Shown here piece after piece: positions 22,489-31,915 of a stretch of DNA of 64,000 bases (position 1 is its first letter; each line of letters starts with the position of its first letter). Source of the stretch: Sipunculus nudus (taxonomy: Eukaryota; Annelida; Sipuncula; Golfingiida; Sipunculidae); contig CM049307.1 of assembly GCA_026874595.1 (NCBI GenBank), forward strand, positions 5,481,579-5,545,578, in the 5' to 3' direction. Made by a program: the position numbers and the translations under genes. The notes under the pieces were generated by a model. The model had not been told where the DNA came from. It did no database searches and saw only the letters and a program-made list of their open reading frames with translations.

Positions 22489-25400
22489 ATTTACCTGTAT
22501 GACAAAATGCCAAATGCATTCAGACTCTTTCCCCGGCAAGTGATGCCTATTGCCTGTGTGGATTATGTTCATCAGCATCCATCTAGTTATGTCTCTCCAC
22601 CTCCAGTAAGCTCAGTAGTGAAAACAAATGGTTCAGGATCCAAGACTCCAAACTTACCTGGTTTGGCAAGTCAAGATCATGGAGGCACCACTGGTCAAAA
22701 GATCTTACCTTGGCAGGATACCAAGGAAAGGGTAGTACATATGACTACACAGGTTGACCCAAGAATTGCATCAAACTTTATTACAAACAGTCAATTTTTC
22801 AAGAAAAGGAAAGAAAGAATGAGAGTAATTCGAAAGTACATTCCTCCTAAGATAAGTACTCTGTGTGAAAAGAAAGTCCAGAGGTGTTTGACATTATCAG
22901 AAAGATTTGCTGAACTTGCAAAAGGTTGTGATGTCAGTGATAACAGGGACCCAGAGCCTTTGGAAACGTCTCCTTTGAGATTGTCACACACAGAAGCTGA
23001 AACACAAACTGTTCCTGTGCAGACGGATTGCTTTTCTGTGCAGACAACTGAAACAATGATAGTAAATGAAACAGGCTCATGGATTTCACCAGATGAAGAA
23101 AAGAAGCCCACAGAAAATATGATTGTTACAGGCTCTGACATGCAGGCAACAGTTAATGAAGATATGCCGGATCTAACTATAGAAAACTGTACAGAAAATC
23201 TTTCACTTAAAGAAAAGTCTGATAGTGAAGAAAGTCTTCAGACGCCTTATTCCAGTGAGACTGCAGACATCAAGTGTGATCCAGACACCTCGTCACAAGT
23301 TTGCTTGGACGGAAAATTGCTTGATCAGCTGAAAGCAGCAAGTGATAAAATATCATCTCCTGAGGACAAGAACATCATCAAGCAAGCAATGAAAGGCTTA
23401 CTTCAGCGTGTTGAGAAACAAAGTAGTGTAGCTGAGCAGCCAGTTACAATCAGTCCTGATTCCAGCTCTGATTGCATGATGATAACGCCACCTGAGTGCA
23501 AACCTGATCTTGCCAACCCTGTCGTGAGGGTAATGCATAGATCAAAGAGTAACAGAAAAAGTAATTCTTCAAAGAATACTAAACAAGTGAAATCAATTAT
23601 TGAAAGCATTGGGTTCAAGGTCCAACCAATCCAGAATGTCATTTCTCCAGTGTATAAAAGAACTGACAAGGTAGCAAGTACTCAGATGTCACATGCTGAC
23701 AAGAATGTAGGTAACGGCAAGAAAACCAAACCAGAAACAAGAGGTAAGTTCCATGGGAGAACTCTGCTGTGTGGGGCGGAAGTTCCTGCCAGAAATATAC
23801 CTCTCGAGCCACTCTACTTAACCAAACCGAAAACATCAAATGGAAAGCCACAAGTCAGACCAGAAGATCCAAGAGTACTACAGACTGATGCGGAGGGTCC
23901 AAATGTTGTTGGCAAGTCCGCTTCGGGAAATATGGTTCGAGATACTCCTGATTTTCCTTTGCTTACCATCACCCCTGTTACCATAGTGAATGAAGATGCA
24001 CAGGAAAGTGTTTCTAGGTCTGCACAGAGGGACATGGATCGTCGGAGCAAAGAGAAGCCTAAGGTACCCACACAGGAGAAAGATGTAGCAGTGTTTAAAC
24101 CAAAAACAGAATCTGGGAATGATTCAGATCACAGAGGGCAAGATACAGAGACCCAGGCGAAATTGGAAACATGTTCAAAGAGACCAGGTGCTTTTTCTAT
24201 GTTGAGTATGCTTCAAACCACGTTTACCTCACCACAAAGCCTCGGCTCTGTACATAATGTAAGCGATTCCATTGAATCTACTGATAATAAAGCTACTGAT
24301 GAAAGAAACACTGAAAAGGGAGAACAGGGTGTGTATTCAGTTGAAAATGTAGAAATTTATGACGGAGAATTGTCAGGAGTTGCCACGCCAAATACTGACA
24401 CCCTAGATGGGTTGAAAGATAGAATATTAAATGAAGACATGGAGTTGAGTCCTGTTTACAGTTCCAGTACGTTGAAAGAAGAGAAGGAAAGAAAAACTGC
24501 CAAACATGTAAAGTCTGCATGTGTTCCCGAAGCCCAGATTGAAAAAAGAATTTTCATTTCTTTGACGAAGGTTGACAATCCTACCACATCTAAAGACAAA
24601 TCAAAGGTCGCTAATAATTCACGGATTAGGGGAATTTCACAAGTGTCCAACAGTTCCAAAAATCCCAATCCTAAACAAAAGAGCAGGAAATCAACTTCAC
24701 CCTCGAGAAGGAAGCTTTCACAATCTAGCAACAAGAGAAGTCGTTCAAGTGCTGAAGACCGGAGCAGGAGTAGGTCACAGCAGAGAGAGAAGAAACACAG
24801 ACAGAGTTTATCACCAAGAACAGAGGGCTACAGGAAACATAAAGCACACAAAGACGACAAGGTCAGTGAAACACCGAGGGGGAAAAGTATAATCAGGAGT
24901 AGCAGCCTTGGAAAGACATCTGGGAAAGTGACAGTGAAAACTACCTACAACAATAGTAGAAGTCAAAGGGATCGGTCCCCATCACGGTCACCGTCACGTT
25001 CATCCGCGAGGCCACTTTCACATAGAAGTGGAGGTCACAAATCAGAAAATGGAAGGTCATTCAGAGGAATGTATGGAGAGAGTTTTAGTCAACAAGACCG
25101 TACTGTACAATTGAAATCTCGCAGTCCTGATAATCGATGCGCCAAAAAGTATTCTTATCACGAAGAAAGTAGTAAAGACCTTTACTGCTCAGACAGCAGG
25201 GATTCCTATTACTGTGATAGCAGAGATGTGTACTCCTCAGACAGCAGGGACTCTTATTACTCTGAGAGCAAGGACCTCTACTGTTCAAACAGCATAGAAG
25301 TGCACTGTTCAGATAGCAGGGATATATATGGTTCAGATAGCAGGGATTCTTATCACTCGGGCAGTATGGATATATTTTGCTCAGATAGCAGGGATTCTCT

Positions 25401-25668
25401 GTATTCGGATCGTAGAGATTTCTCACACTGTTTAGATAGCAGAGACTCGCATTATTCTGACAGCAGGGACTCGTTCCATACCAATACTGAAGATGGTTGG
25501 TCTAGTAGAAAGCATAGCGAGAGAAATAGAAAAGAGAAGGACAAACCATATACTTACGTTTCAGAAGACTCGCGTGACAATGAGAGGAGGTACAGGAAAA
25601 CTGTACCTGAGAGTACATATGGCAATTGGGGATATTCGTGGAGAGAAAAAGACGACCTGAGGGATTAG
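22489..25668 (+). CDS. large Ser/Arg-rich (RS) protein, last or only coding exon
   Basis: One open exon of about 3.2 kb. The polypyrimidine tract TTCCCTTTCTGTTCTTTACAG gives a strong acceptor at 22487-22488, and the frame begins ATT TAC CTG TAT GAC. The first Met downstream is at 22507 (AAAATGC, reasonable context), giving 1,053 residues. If upstream coding exons exist, the exon adds 1,059 codons. The N-terminal third has a hydrophobic/aromatic patch (NAFRLFPRQVMP) and a basic stretch near residues 97-110 (FFKKRKERMRVIRKY). The middle is acidic and low-complexity. RS-type tracts lie at about residues 727-781 and 816-851, followed by thirteen Asp-Ser-Arg-Asp octapeptides (about 890-991) and a charged tail. 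No RRM, zinc finger or kinase is visible. The composition suggests a nuclear protein of splicing speckles or transcription-coupled processing, but that is inference. I do not recognise the ortholog. Codon use and length are quite unlike the surrounding repeats. Confidence 0.85.
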   Translation: MYLYDKMPNAFRLFPRQVMPIACVDYVHQHPSSYVSPPPVSSVVKTNGSGSKTPNLPGLASQDHGGTTGQKILPWQDTKERVVHMTTQVDPRIASNFITNSQFFKKRKERMRVIRKYIPPKISTLCEKKVQRCLTLSERFAELAKGCDVSDNRDPEPLETSPLRLSHTEAETQTVPVQTDCFSVQTTETMIVNETGSWISPDEEKKPTENMIVTGSDMQATVNEDMPDLTIENCTENLSLKEKSDSEESLQTPYSSETADIKCDPDTSSQVCLDGKLLDQLKAASDKISSPEDKNIIKQAMKGLLQRVEKQSSVAEQPVTISPDSSSDCMMITPPECKPDLANPVVRVMHRSKSNRKSNSSKNTKQVKSIIESIGFKVQPIQNVISPVYKRTDKVASTQMSHADKNVGNGKKTKPETRGKFHGRTLLCGAEVPARNIPLEPLYLTKPKTSNGKPQVRPEDPRVLQTDAEGPNVVGKSASGNMVRDTPDFPLLTITPVTIVNEDAQESVSRSAQRDMDRRSKEKPKVPTQEKDVAVFKPKTESGNDSDHRGQDTETQAKLETCSKRPGAFSMLSMLQTTFTSPQSLGSVHNVSDSIESTDNKATDERNTEKGEQGVYSVENVEIYDGELSGVATPNTDTLDGLKDRILNEDMELSPVYSSSTLKEEKERKTAKHVKSACVPEAQIEKRIFISLTKVDNPTTSKDKSKVANNSRIRGISQVSNSSKNPNPKQKSRKSTSPSRRKLSQSSNKRSRSSAEDRSRSRSQQREKKHRQSLSPRTEGYRKHKAHKDDKVSETPRGKSIIRSSSLGKTSGKVTVKTTYNNSRSQRDRSPSRSPSRSSARPLSHRSGGHKSENGRSFRGMYGESFSQQDRTVQLKSRSPDNRCAKKYSYHEESSKDLYCSDSRDSYYCDSRDVYSSDSRDSYYSESKDLYCSNSIEVHCSDSRDIYGSDSRDSYHSGSMDIFCSDSRDSLYSDRRDFSHCLDSRDSHYSDSRDSFHTNTEDGWSSRKHSERNRKEKDKPYTYVSEDSRDNERRYRKTVPESTYGNWGYSWREKDDLRD
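25177..25480 (+). repeat. in-frame 24-bp minisatellite encoding DSRD octapeptides
   Basis: About thirteen consecutive eight-residue units of the type (Y/F)xSDSRDx, e.g. CSDSRDSYYC and SSDSRDSYYS, with variants SESKDLYC, NSIEVHC, GSMDIFC and DRRDFSHC. One unit has an extra residue (SHCLDSRD). Units are degenerate at the DNA level but the Asp-Ser-Arg-Asp core and the aromatic position are kept, which suggests selection on the protein. Confidence 0.9.
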
Positions 25669-27373
25669 TGATCGTCAAACACTCCTAGGACTATCCGTCT
25701 TTTAGTGTTCCATTTTCTACATAAATGCTATCCAGTTACGGATGTGTGAAGCTTTCAGTCAGCAAATTTGTGTTCAGTTGCCCTTCAGAAAAGTGTGCAG
25801 TTCTTTCTGTTTGAACATTGCACTTTAACGCGAATTGCCAACCGTTTGTTGACATCTCAGATTTATCAAATTACCAAGCTTTCTTTGTGGACCTTAAGTG
25901 TCACAATTTTCTTAACTACCAGTGATTTACAACGTTCAGGGATTTTGTTATCTTGTTATACCTTTTCCACTCAAAGAAAGTCACGGTTTCCCCTTCAGGT
26001 AAAATGTACATCATCAGTGCTTTCTATTCATGTTAACCTTAGGGAGATTTCGACTTTATATTTGGTTACGTATCGAAGGAAATGGCTTTTTCTGGGACCA
26101 ATGACTGCTGTGCGTGTGCAGTATGAGGAGCTTGGGCCAGCAAAATAACCAGTATAAACCCACTCGTCTTTGATCATGGGCCATTTTTAGCGTCAGCGTC
26201 ATTCAGTGGCTCATTTGTATTCATTTGGAAGAAATGAGGTGGGCGAAATAATGCCTCTGTGGTCTTTTGGACGATTCTTCTCACTGCTTCATTTTGAAAA
26301 GAACTTGAGTGGGTGATCCAATGGCTCACTGGTCTCTTGATGGACTTCTTTTGTCACTGTTTTCTTTTTATTTGGCAACACGCATCATAGATGCTTAAAT
26401 GTCTGAGAGGTTCCTGATATGTCGCACTGCCATCTAATCATGTTACAGTGGTTTCCCCAAAAGTGTAGGCTTGTTAAGAATGTGGAGGTAGATTAGAGTT
26501 CCTTGGTAAATTTAAACATTTGATTTCGTGCTCTTTACTTGGTACTTTGTGCTGTTTTGTAAAGTAGAAGTAGTTCTGAATACAAGTTACATCACTCTCA
26601 TGGCTTAGACACTTGATTTCATTGAAAATTGGATAATCCTTTAGGAAATCTGAAGTAACGACTCTGTATTATGATTTTGTTTAATGAATTTATAAAATAC
26701 AGTGCCTTTAATGAAACAAAAAAAAGTAATAAATATTAGTTACGTTATCGGGGTGCATGGGTGTAAAATGGTGGCAATCCTCCTGATGGAAAGTTGGAAT
26801 ATACGACAGCTTCATTTATCACTGACAGTTAAGATCTTTTCAAAAGATATGCGGCCTTCTTTGTATACCTTTTTCTCTATTAATTATTTTTTCGGTGTTG
26901 GTTGTCTCTAGTTTAACAGGTTCAATTTTCATCCGTGATCTCCTGGTTTCTTAGCAGTGGCGGGGACAGTTTTGCACAGTTTGAAGTTTTGTGACATGTC
27001 TGTTGTATGATGCAACAAGAACGCTTGTAATAATATGTGTATGCGAGTATATGTAAGTAATATTGTGTTGTCTCTACTATATGGTTGTTCTTTGGCATTA
27101 GTCACACATACACACACACACATACACGCAAGCACACCGTGTTGTGCTCCACGTCACCATGGACTTTCTGTTGTAGTAAGATAAAAAGGCTATTTCCATA
27201 TTGTTATTCTGAAGAATTAGGTATCATTGTTCTAACACGACATTGATTGTTGACTGCATTCCTAATTGTGAGATAGGTAATCATGTTTGCTAAAACAAAA
27301 CCGCTTACATATTTTATTTGGTCTGTTGGCCATAGTTATGATTACCAAAAAAATGCGTTTCTAAATAATATTT
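25669..27373 (+). other. probable 3' UTR and downstream sequence of the SR-protein gene
   Basis: The sequence after the stop is not repeated elsewhere in the window until family A5 begins at 27374. Frames here (e.g. 25768-26148) have no recognisable domain. A CA-rich run lies near 27105-27130. A candidate poly(A) signal lies at 26728. Confidence 0.5.
26728..26733 (+). terminator. candidate poly(A) signal AATAAA
   Basis: The first AATAAA hexamer noted after the stop, about 1.06 kb downstream, in non-repetitive sequence. Transcript evidence would be needed to choose among sites. Confidence 0.35.
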
Positions 27374-28017
27374 AGCTCAGCTGACTTAGTCATCTGAGCT
27401 ATAGTGATCAGTCTTTGTCCGTCCTCCGTCCGTCTGTATGTCCGTCTGTCCGTTAACCAGGCACAAATCGTAACCACTGGACCTGGAATCTGCAAACGTG
27501 ACATCCAGGGAGGTAAATGAAAAATTTCCTTGGAAACCCGAAATTAGGTTCCTGTTACCCATATCCTCAGAGCTATGGGGCTCAGAAATACCCCCCCCCC
27601 CCCCAGAATATTAAAAAAATTTATACAAAAGCTCCGGTATCTGAACAACTAATTCATTGATCGCCATTATTCTTTGCATGCATATTCATCATGGACTGTT
27701 TCATCAGTTCCTACAGACTAATGGCGCCACCTGGATTTTAAAAAAAATTTACGCATTTTTTTTTCTCATAATTTTTGAGACCTTCAAGGATACGGTCTCT
27801 GTTAACACGGCACAATAGAATATACTAACTTAAAATCCAGGGAGGTCCATGAAAAATCTCCTTGGAAACCTGAACTTAGGTCTCTGTTACCCTTATCCAT
27901 TGAGCTATGCTTCAGTTGAATTGGGATAACACCTACAAAATTTGCCATTCAGATGATAGAATTCCTTTCGTGAATGTCTTCCTAGACAGCTGAGCGTCAT
28001 GACCCCTGGGTTACTTG
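27374..28017 (+). mobile_element. family A element A5 (short, complete)
   Basis: Head AGCTCAGCTGACTTAGTCATC with its internal inverse, then the TCCGTCCTCCGTCCGTCTG block. The 3' end is CAGCTGAGCGTCATGACCCC...TTACTTG|TTT. A C run lies at 27592-27604. At 644 bp it is among the smallest complete copies and lacks tandem units. Confidence 0.75.
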
Positions 28018-28663
28018 TTTAAACGTTTCATTTGATATTTCAGAAAATCAAGGATATCTTTTTCACACTCCGGACCATTGAGTATAAAAATATCGTGGTT
28101 TAGATATCTGTTTGGTAATTTTTATCCTGTTTGTGGTTTTCATTGAATCAGTGGGGAATATAATTGTCAAGTTGAATTTTAGTATGTTTTACATTTTCCT
28201 TTTTGTTTATAAGCGTAAACTGCTTTGTTTATTTTGGTATATATATATTTGGTGTACACTTGACAAGAACACGACCATTTACGACCGCGTAGTTCTGGAT
28301 GTGAGAAAGTTGTGCGTGTGCCAAGTTATCCAATAAGAAGCGAATCGTTAAAATATATAAATACAAATCAAAATGATAATTAAACATGGCAGGGTCGATG
28401 TTCAATCAACGTTATAGCCCTTCCCATGACTTTTGGTATTCGATGATTATGTAGGAAAAGTATGTACCAGTAATTTCTCGATCATGTTTTTAGGCATAGT
28501 TAATAAACGTTTATATTTACAATAAATTTTGTTTTCTGTTGATATGTTGTGCGTGTACACCCACACATTTTGTCTCCCCCCTACTCTATTTCCTGTACAC
28601 CATGCACGACCAACCGAGTCATTTTCTAATCTGCCAAGAAAACGTTCGATGCCCCCCCTCATT
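28018..28663. other. non-coding stretch, no gene seen
   Basis: AT-rich, apparently unique. Short frames at 28112-28336 and 28447-28792 show no domain and no splice framework. Confidence 0.55.
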
Positions 28664-29813
28664 GTATCGCCAGACATAGTCTGGAGATACTATGGTTTAG
28701 GCACGGTTGCGCCGCCGCCGCAGAGATTTCTTTTGGACACAATAACTCGAAAAATATTTCAAGGATCTTTTTCAAACTTGACACATTTATAGATATAGGT
28801 GAGAGGACGAAGCCTATTTAAAATGGGATCATGACCTCAACTAGGAGAGTGACCTTGACCTTGAATAGATCCATTTTTGGGGAAAATCGCACAAATTCTT
28901 AAATATCTCAAGAAATCTTTCATGGATTTATCCAAAAATCAAGTTGGACAAAGATCTTGGATAGTGATGTCATGTACCGGAAACTGGTGGTGCCACCTAG
29001 TGTCCTTTTCTTGTTTTTGTGCCGTTTAATACCCCCATCATTGCCACTTGACAGTACTTTTAGCATCACAAGTCAAAAACTGATTAACAGATTTCTTTAA
29101 TATTATGCATGTACATAGGTATGGGTTATGGGATGATGTATATTAAAATTGGGGTCATGACCTTTCCTTTGAGAGTGGCTTTGACCTTGAATATAACCAT
29201 ATATGGTGAAAATCACATAAAATCATGAATATCTTAAAAAGGGATGCATGGATTGGTCCAAAAATCAAGTTGACGGAAGATCTTGGATAGTTTTGTCTTT
29301 TGCAGAAGATAGGTGGCGCCACCTGTTGTCCTTTTCTTGTTTTTTGCGCCTTTGAATTCCCCATCATTGCCACTTGACAGTATTTACTCTGAGCATTATA
29401 AGTCAAACAGTAATGGACCGATTTCTTTCATGTTATGCATGTATATAGATATGGTTTATGGAATGAGGTATATTTAATTTTAAATTTAATTTTAAAATTT
29501 AATTTAATTTAAATTTTTTTTTTTAATTTAATTTTTTTTTTCAAATGTTGGATATTTTGGAATGCAGTTTATTTCTCAAACAAGTTACTCCAAACATACA
29601 TATACATCTCAATACATCATTAAATATATACTTCTATTTATACATAACCTTTTACATAACAATTGCCTTCACTTTAAATATTCCTATATTTTGTACAAAT
29701 GTTTCTCACATTCATTGCTAAAATACAAATACATCACATTATATCAACAAAATACCACAAAACCTCATTTGTCTGGCGATACTATGGCACCAGCGGTGCC
29801 GAGAAATGTCTAG
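28664..29813 (+). mobile_element. family B element B3
   Basis: Head GTATCGCCAGACATAGTCTG with hairpin, then GCGCCGCCGCCGCAG. The end is GTCTGGCGATACTATGGCACC, hairpin partner GGTGCC and CTAG. The 5' inverted sequence and its 3' partner both read CGCCAGAC / GTCTGGCG here, where other copies read CCCCAGAC / GTCTGGGG, a paired change. It holds about two 327-type units and then an AT-rich, A/T-tract-bearing segment (29480-29760) that other B copies lack. Confidence 0.7.
29480..29764 (-). repeat. possible retroposed insert with A-rich tail inside B3
   Basis: Read on the minus strand, about 225 bp of non-family sequence is followed by a long run of A3-9T1-2 blocks (29478-29541 on the plus strand is TTTAATTTAAATTTTTT-like). 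A degenerate A-rich tail on a segment foreign to family B suggests a SINE-like or truncated retroelement insertion. No target duplication was identified. Confidence 0.3.
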
Positions 29814-29969
29814 TTCTATTCAACTATATTTCCGAAATCTTCGTGAATAATATAGCATTAAAGAAACTGCTTGGTATGAAGGCTGCATGAAAGTGGAGAA
29901 TTTAGGCATTCACAGTATTATATATTTTATATATCAAAGATTATTCGACAAAATTGTCCTACCATTATT

Positions 29970-30500
29970 AACACCGCTAACTTTGACATCTGAGCTATAG
30001 TCATTGATCAATTAAATCCTTGTGTTTATGCTGTGAAATTTAAATCAACAGTGCTTACAGTAAAAAAATGTGCCATGGTCAAAGCTGATTTAACATTCAT
30101 GCTAATAACTTAAAAAATTACAAAATTCTTATTTCATTTCTGGCATACAATTAAATTTTAATTAAATATATAGGTATATGCTTAAAAAGGCTTCCTAGCG
30201 TCAACAGTTATCATGTTAAGTGAGTAATATATTTCCTGTTTTTTTTTACAAGAACATTATATTGGGGCCCATTACTTTAACAAATTATGCAATATTAACC
30301 AAACTTTTGGTATGTACATAGGAAATATATGGAAGAATAATAATGCCAAATATAGCAACACAGAATCAATGGCTTTCATGGTGAGCAGTCTTTAAGTGTT
30401 AGAAGGCTTGTAAACGATACATGATTTGGTCTTCTAAAAATGAATATAAGCTACATTTTTTAACAATCACTTTTAAATTTCTGACTGTATAAGCTTCAAA
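29970..30500 (-). repeat. family A fragment, reverse orientation
   Basis: Read in reverse complement it matches the A2/A3 interior: 'GGATTTAATTGATCAATGAC', 'GCTAATAACTT' type text and the 'GACTATAGCTCAGATG' head. B4 follows and similar fragments resume after it at 31394. Confidence 0.5.
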
Positions 30501-30528
30501 CCTTATCTGTCCGTCATTGTATCCCCAG

Positions 30529-31393
30529 ACAAAGTCAGGATACCATGGTTAAAGCACGGTCGCGCCGCCGCCGCAGAGATTACGTTTGGACGCGATAAAA
30601 ATATTTTACGGATCTTTACCAAACTTGACATGTGCATAGATATGGGTGAGAGGACGAAGCCTATTTAAAATGGGGTCATGACCTTTACTAGGAGAGAAAC
30701 CTTGACGTAGAAACCGATGGCGCCACCTGTTATCATTTCCTTGTTTTTGTGCCGTTTAATACCCCCATCATTGCCACTTGACAGTACAAGGAGTATTATA
30801 AATCAAAAACTAATGGACAGATTTCTTTCATATTATGCATATACATAGACATGGGTTATGGGATGATGTATATTTAAATTGGGGTCATGACCTTTCCTAT
30901 GAGAGTGGCCTTGACCTTGAATATTGCCATATATGGTGAAAATCACACAAAATCATATATATCTCAATAAGGGATGCATGGATTGGTCCCAAAAACCAAA
31001 TGAACTAAAGATCCTGGATAGCTTTGTCTTCTGCGGAAGACATGGTGCCACCTACTGTCCTTTATTTTGTTTTCGCGCTTTTCAATACCCCTCTTATAAG
31101 TACTGAGTATTATAAGTCTAAAACTAAAGCACACACTGGGCTGAAATTGTGCATGTCCATTGATCTTGGATACCTCCATCTTGTATTGAAGACTGGTGGC
31201 ACTATCTGCAATCGTTATTGTGTGGCGTCCATCCGTACGTTTGCTTTCGGTGAAAATTGCTCATATAGACGGAGTGGTTCAAGGTATTGGAATTGGTCTG
31301 AAATTATTTGCTGCTGAAGATGGGGGGGGGGGGGGGGGGGGGGGCTAATTGTCTGGGGAAACTGTGGCACCTGCGGTGCCAAGAAATATCTGG
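30529..31393 (+). mobile_element. family B element B4 with a swapped E-type core
   Basis: Family B head (GTATCCCCAGAC, GCGCCGCCGCCGCAG) and family B tail (GTCTGGGGAAAC, GGCACC-TGC-GGTGCC, CTGG). After one and a half 327-type units the interior changes at about 31130 to E-type text ('GGGCTGAAATTGTGCATGTCC', 'GTGGCGTCCATCCGTACG'), then a 23-bp G run (31322-31344) and the B tail. This is a chimeric interior between intact family B ends. Confidence 0.65.
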
Positions 31394-31915
31394 TTTGAAA
31401 ATAAAATTGAATGAACTTGCAGGAAAAAATGCACCTCAGTCAAAGTTAGAAAAAATTTGAGGTGATTTTACATTTATGCTAATAACATTAAAAAAATTAC
31501 AAAATTTTTATCTAATGTCTGGTATGCAATTTAAACTAAGTTGATTATAGTTAAATGCTTGAAATAAACTCTTTACTCTCTTGTGTAACTTTCAGTCCAG
31601 GCATTTCCCTCGCCTCGGCTAAGCTTCCCCTCTGCCATGGCACTCCCCCCATGGACAGGATGCATAAACTAGATGAATGTTATAATGTTCTATATTTAAT
31701 TCATTCTTATTCTAGACGTTCGCCACATTTTGAGTTTTGTATTGTATCACAAGGAGTTGCAATGATTGAAGTTCACATTTAATTGTATCTACAAAGTGAT
31801 GTATTGCTATAACAGTGTTGATGTTCATAGTATGAGGTATTCCTTACTTCAGAAGAGAAAAAACTTTGCGTTCATTCTCAACCGGTGTAAAACTGAATAT
31901 TAATTGTATCCGCCG
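31394..31915. repeat. family A fragments flanking B4
   Basis: 31400-31550 is family A interior in reverse. 31600-31830 matches A2 at 8650-8880 in forward orientation ('ACTAGATGAATGTTATAAT', 'ACAAAGTG(A/G)TGTATTGCT'). No gene. Confidence 0.5.
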
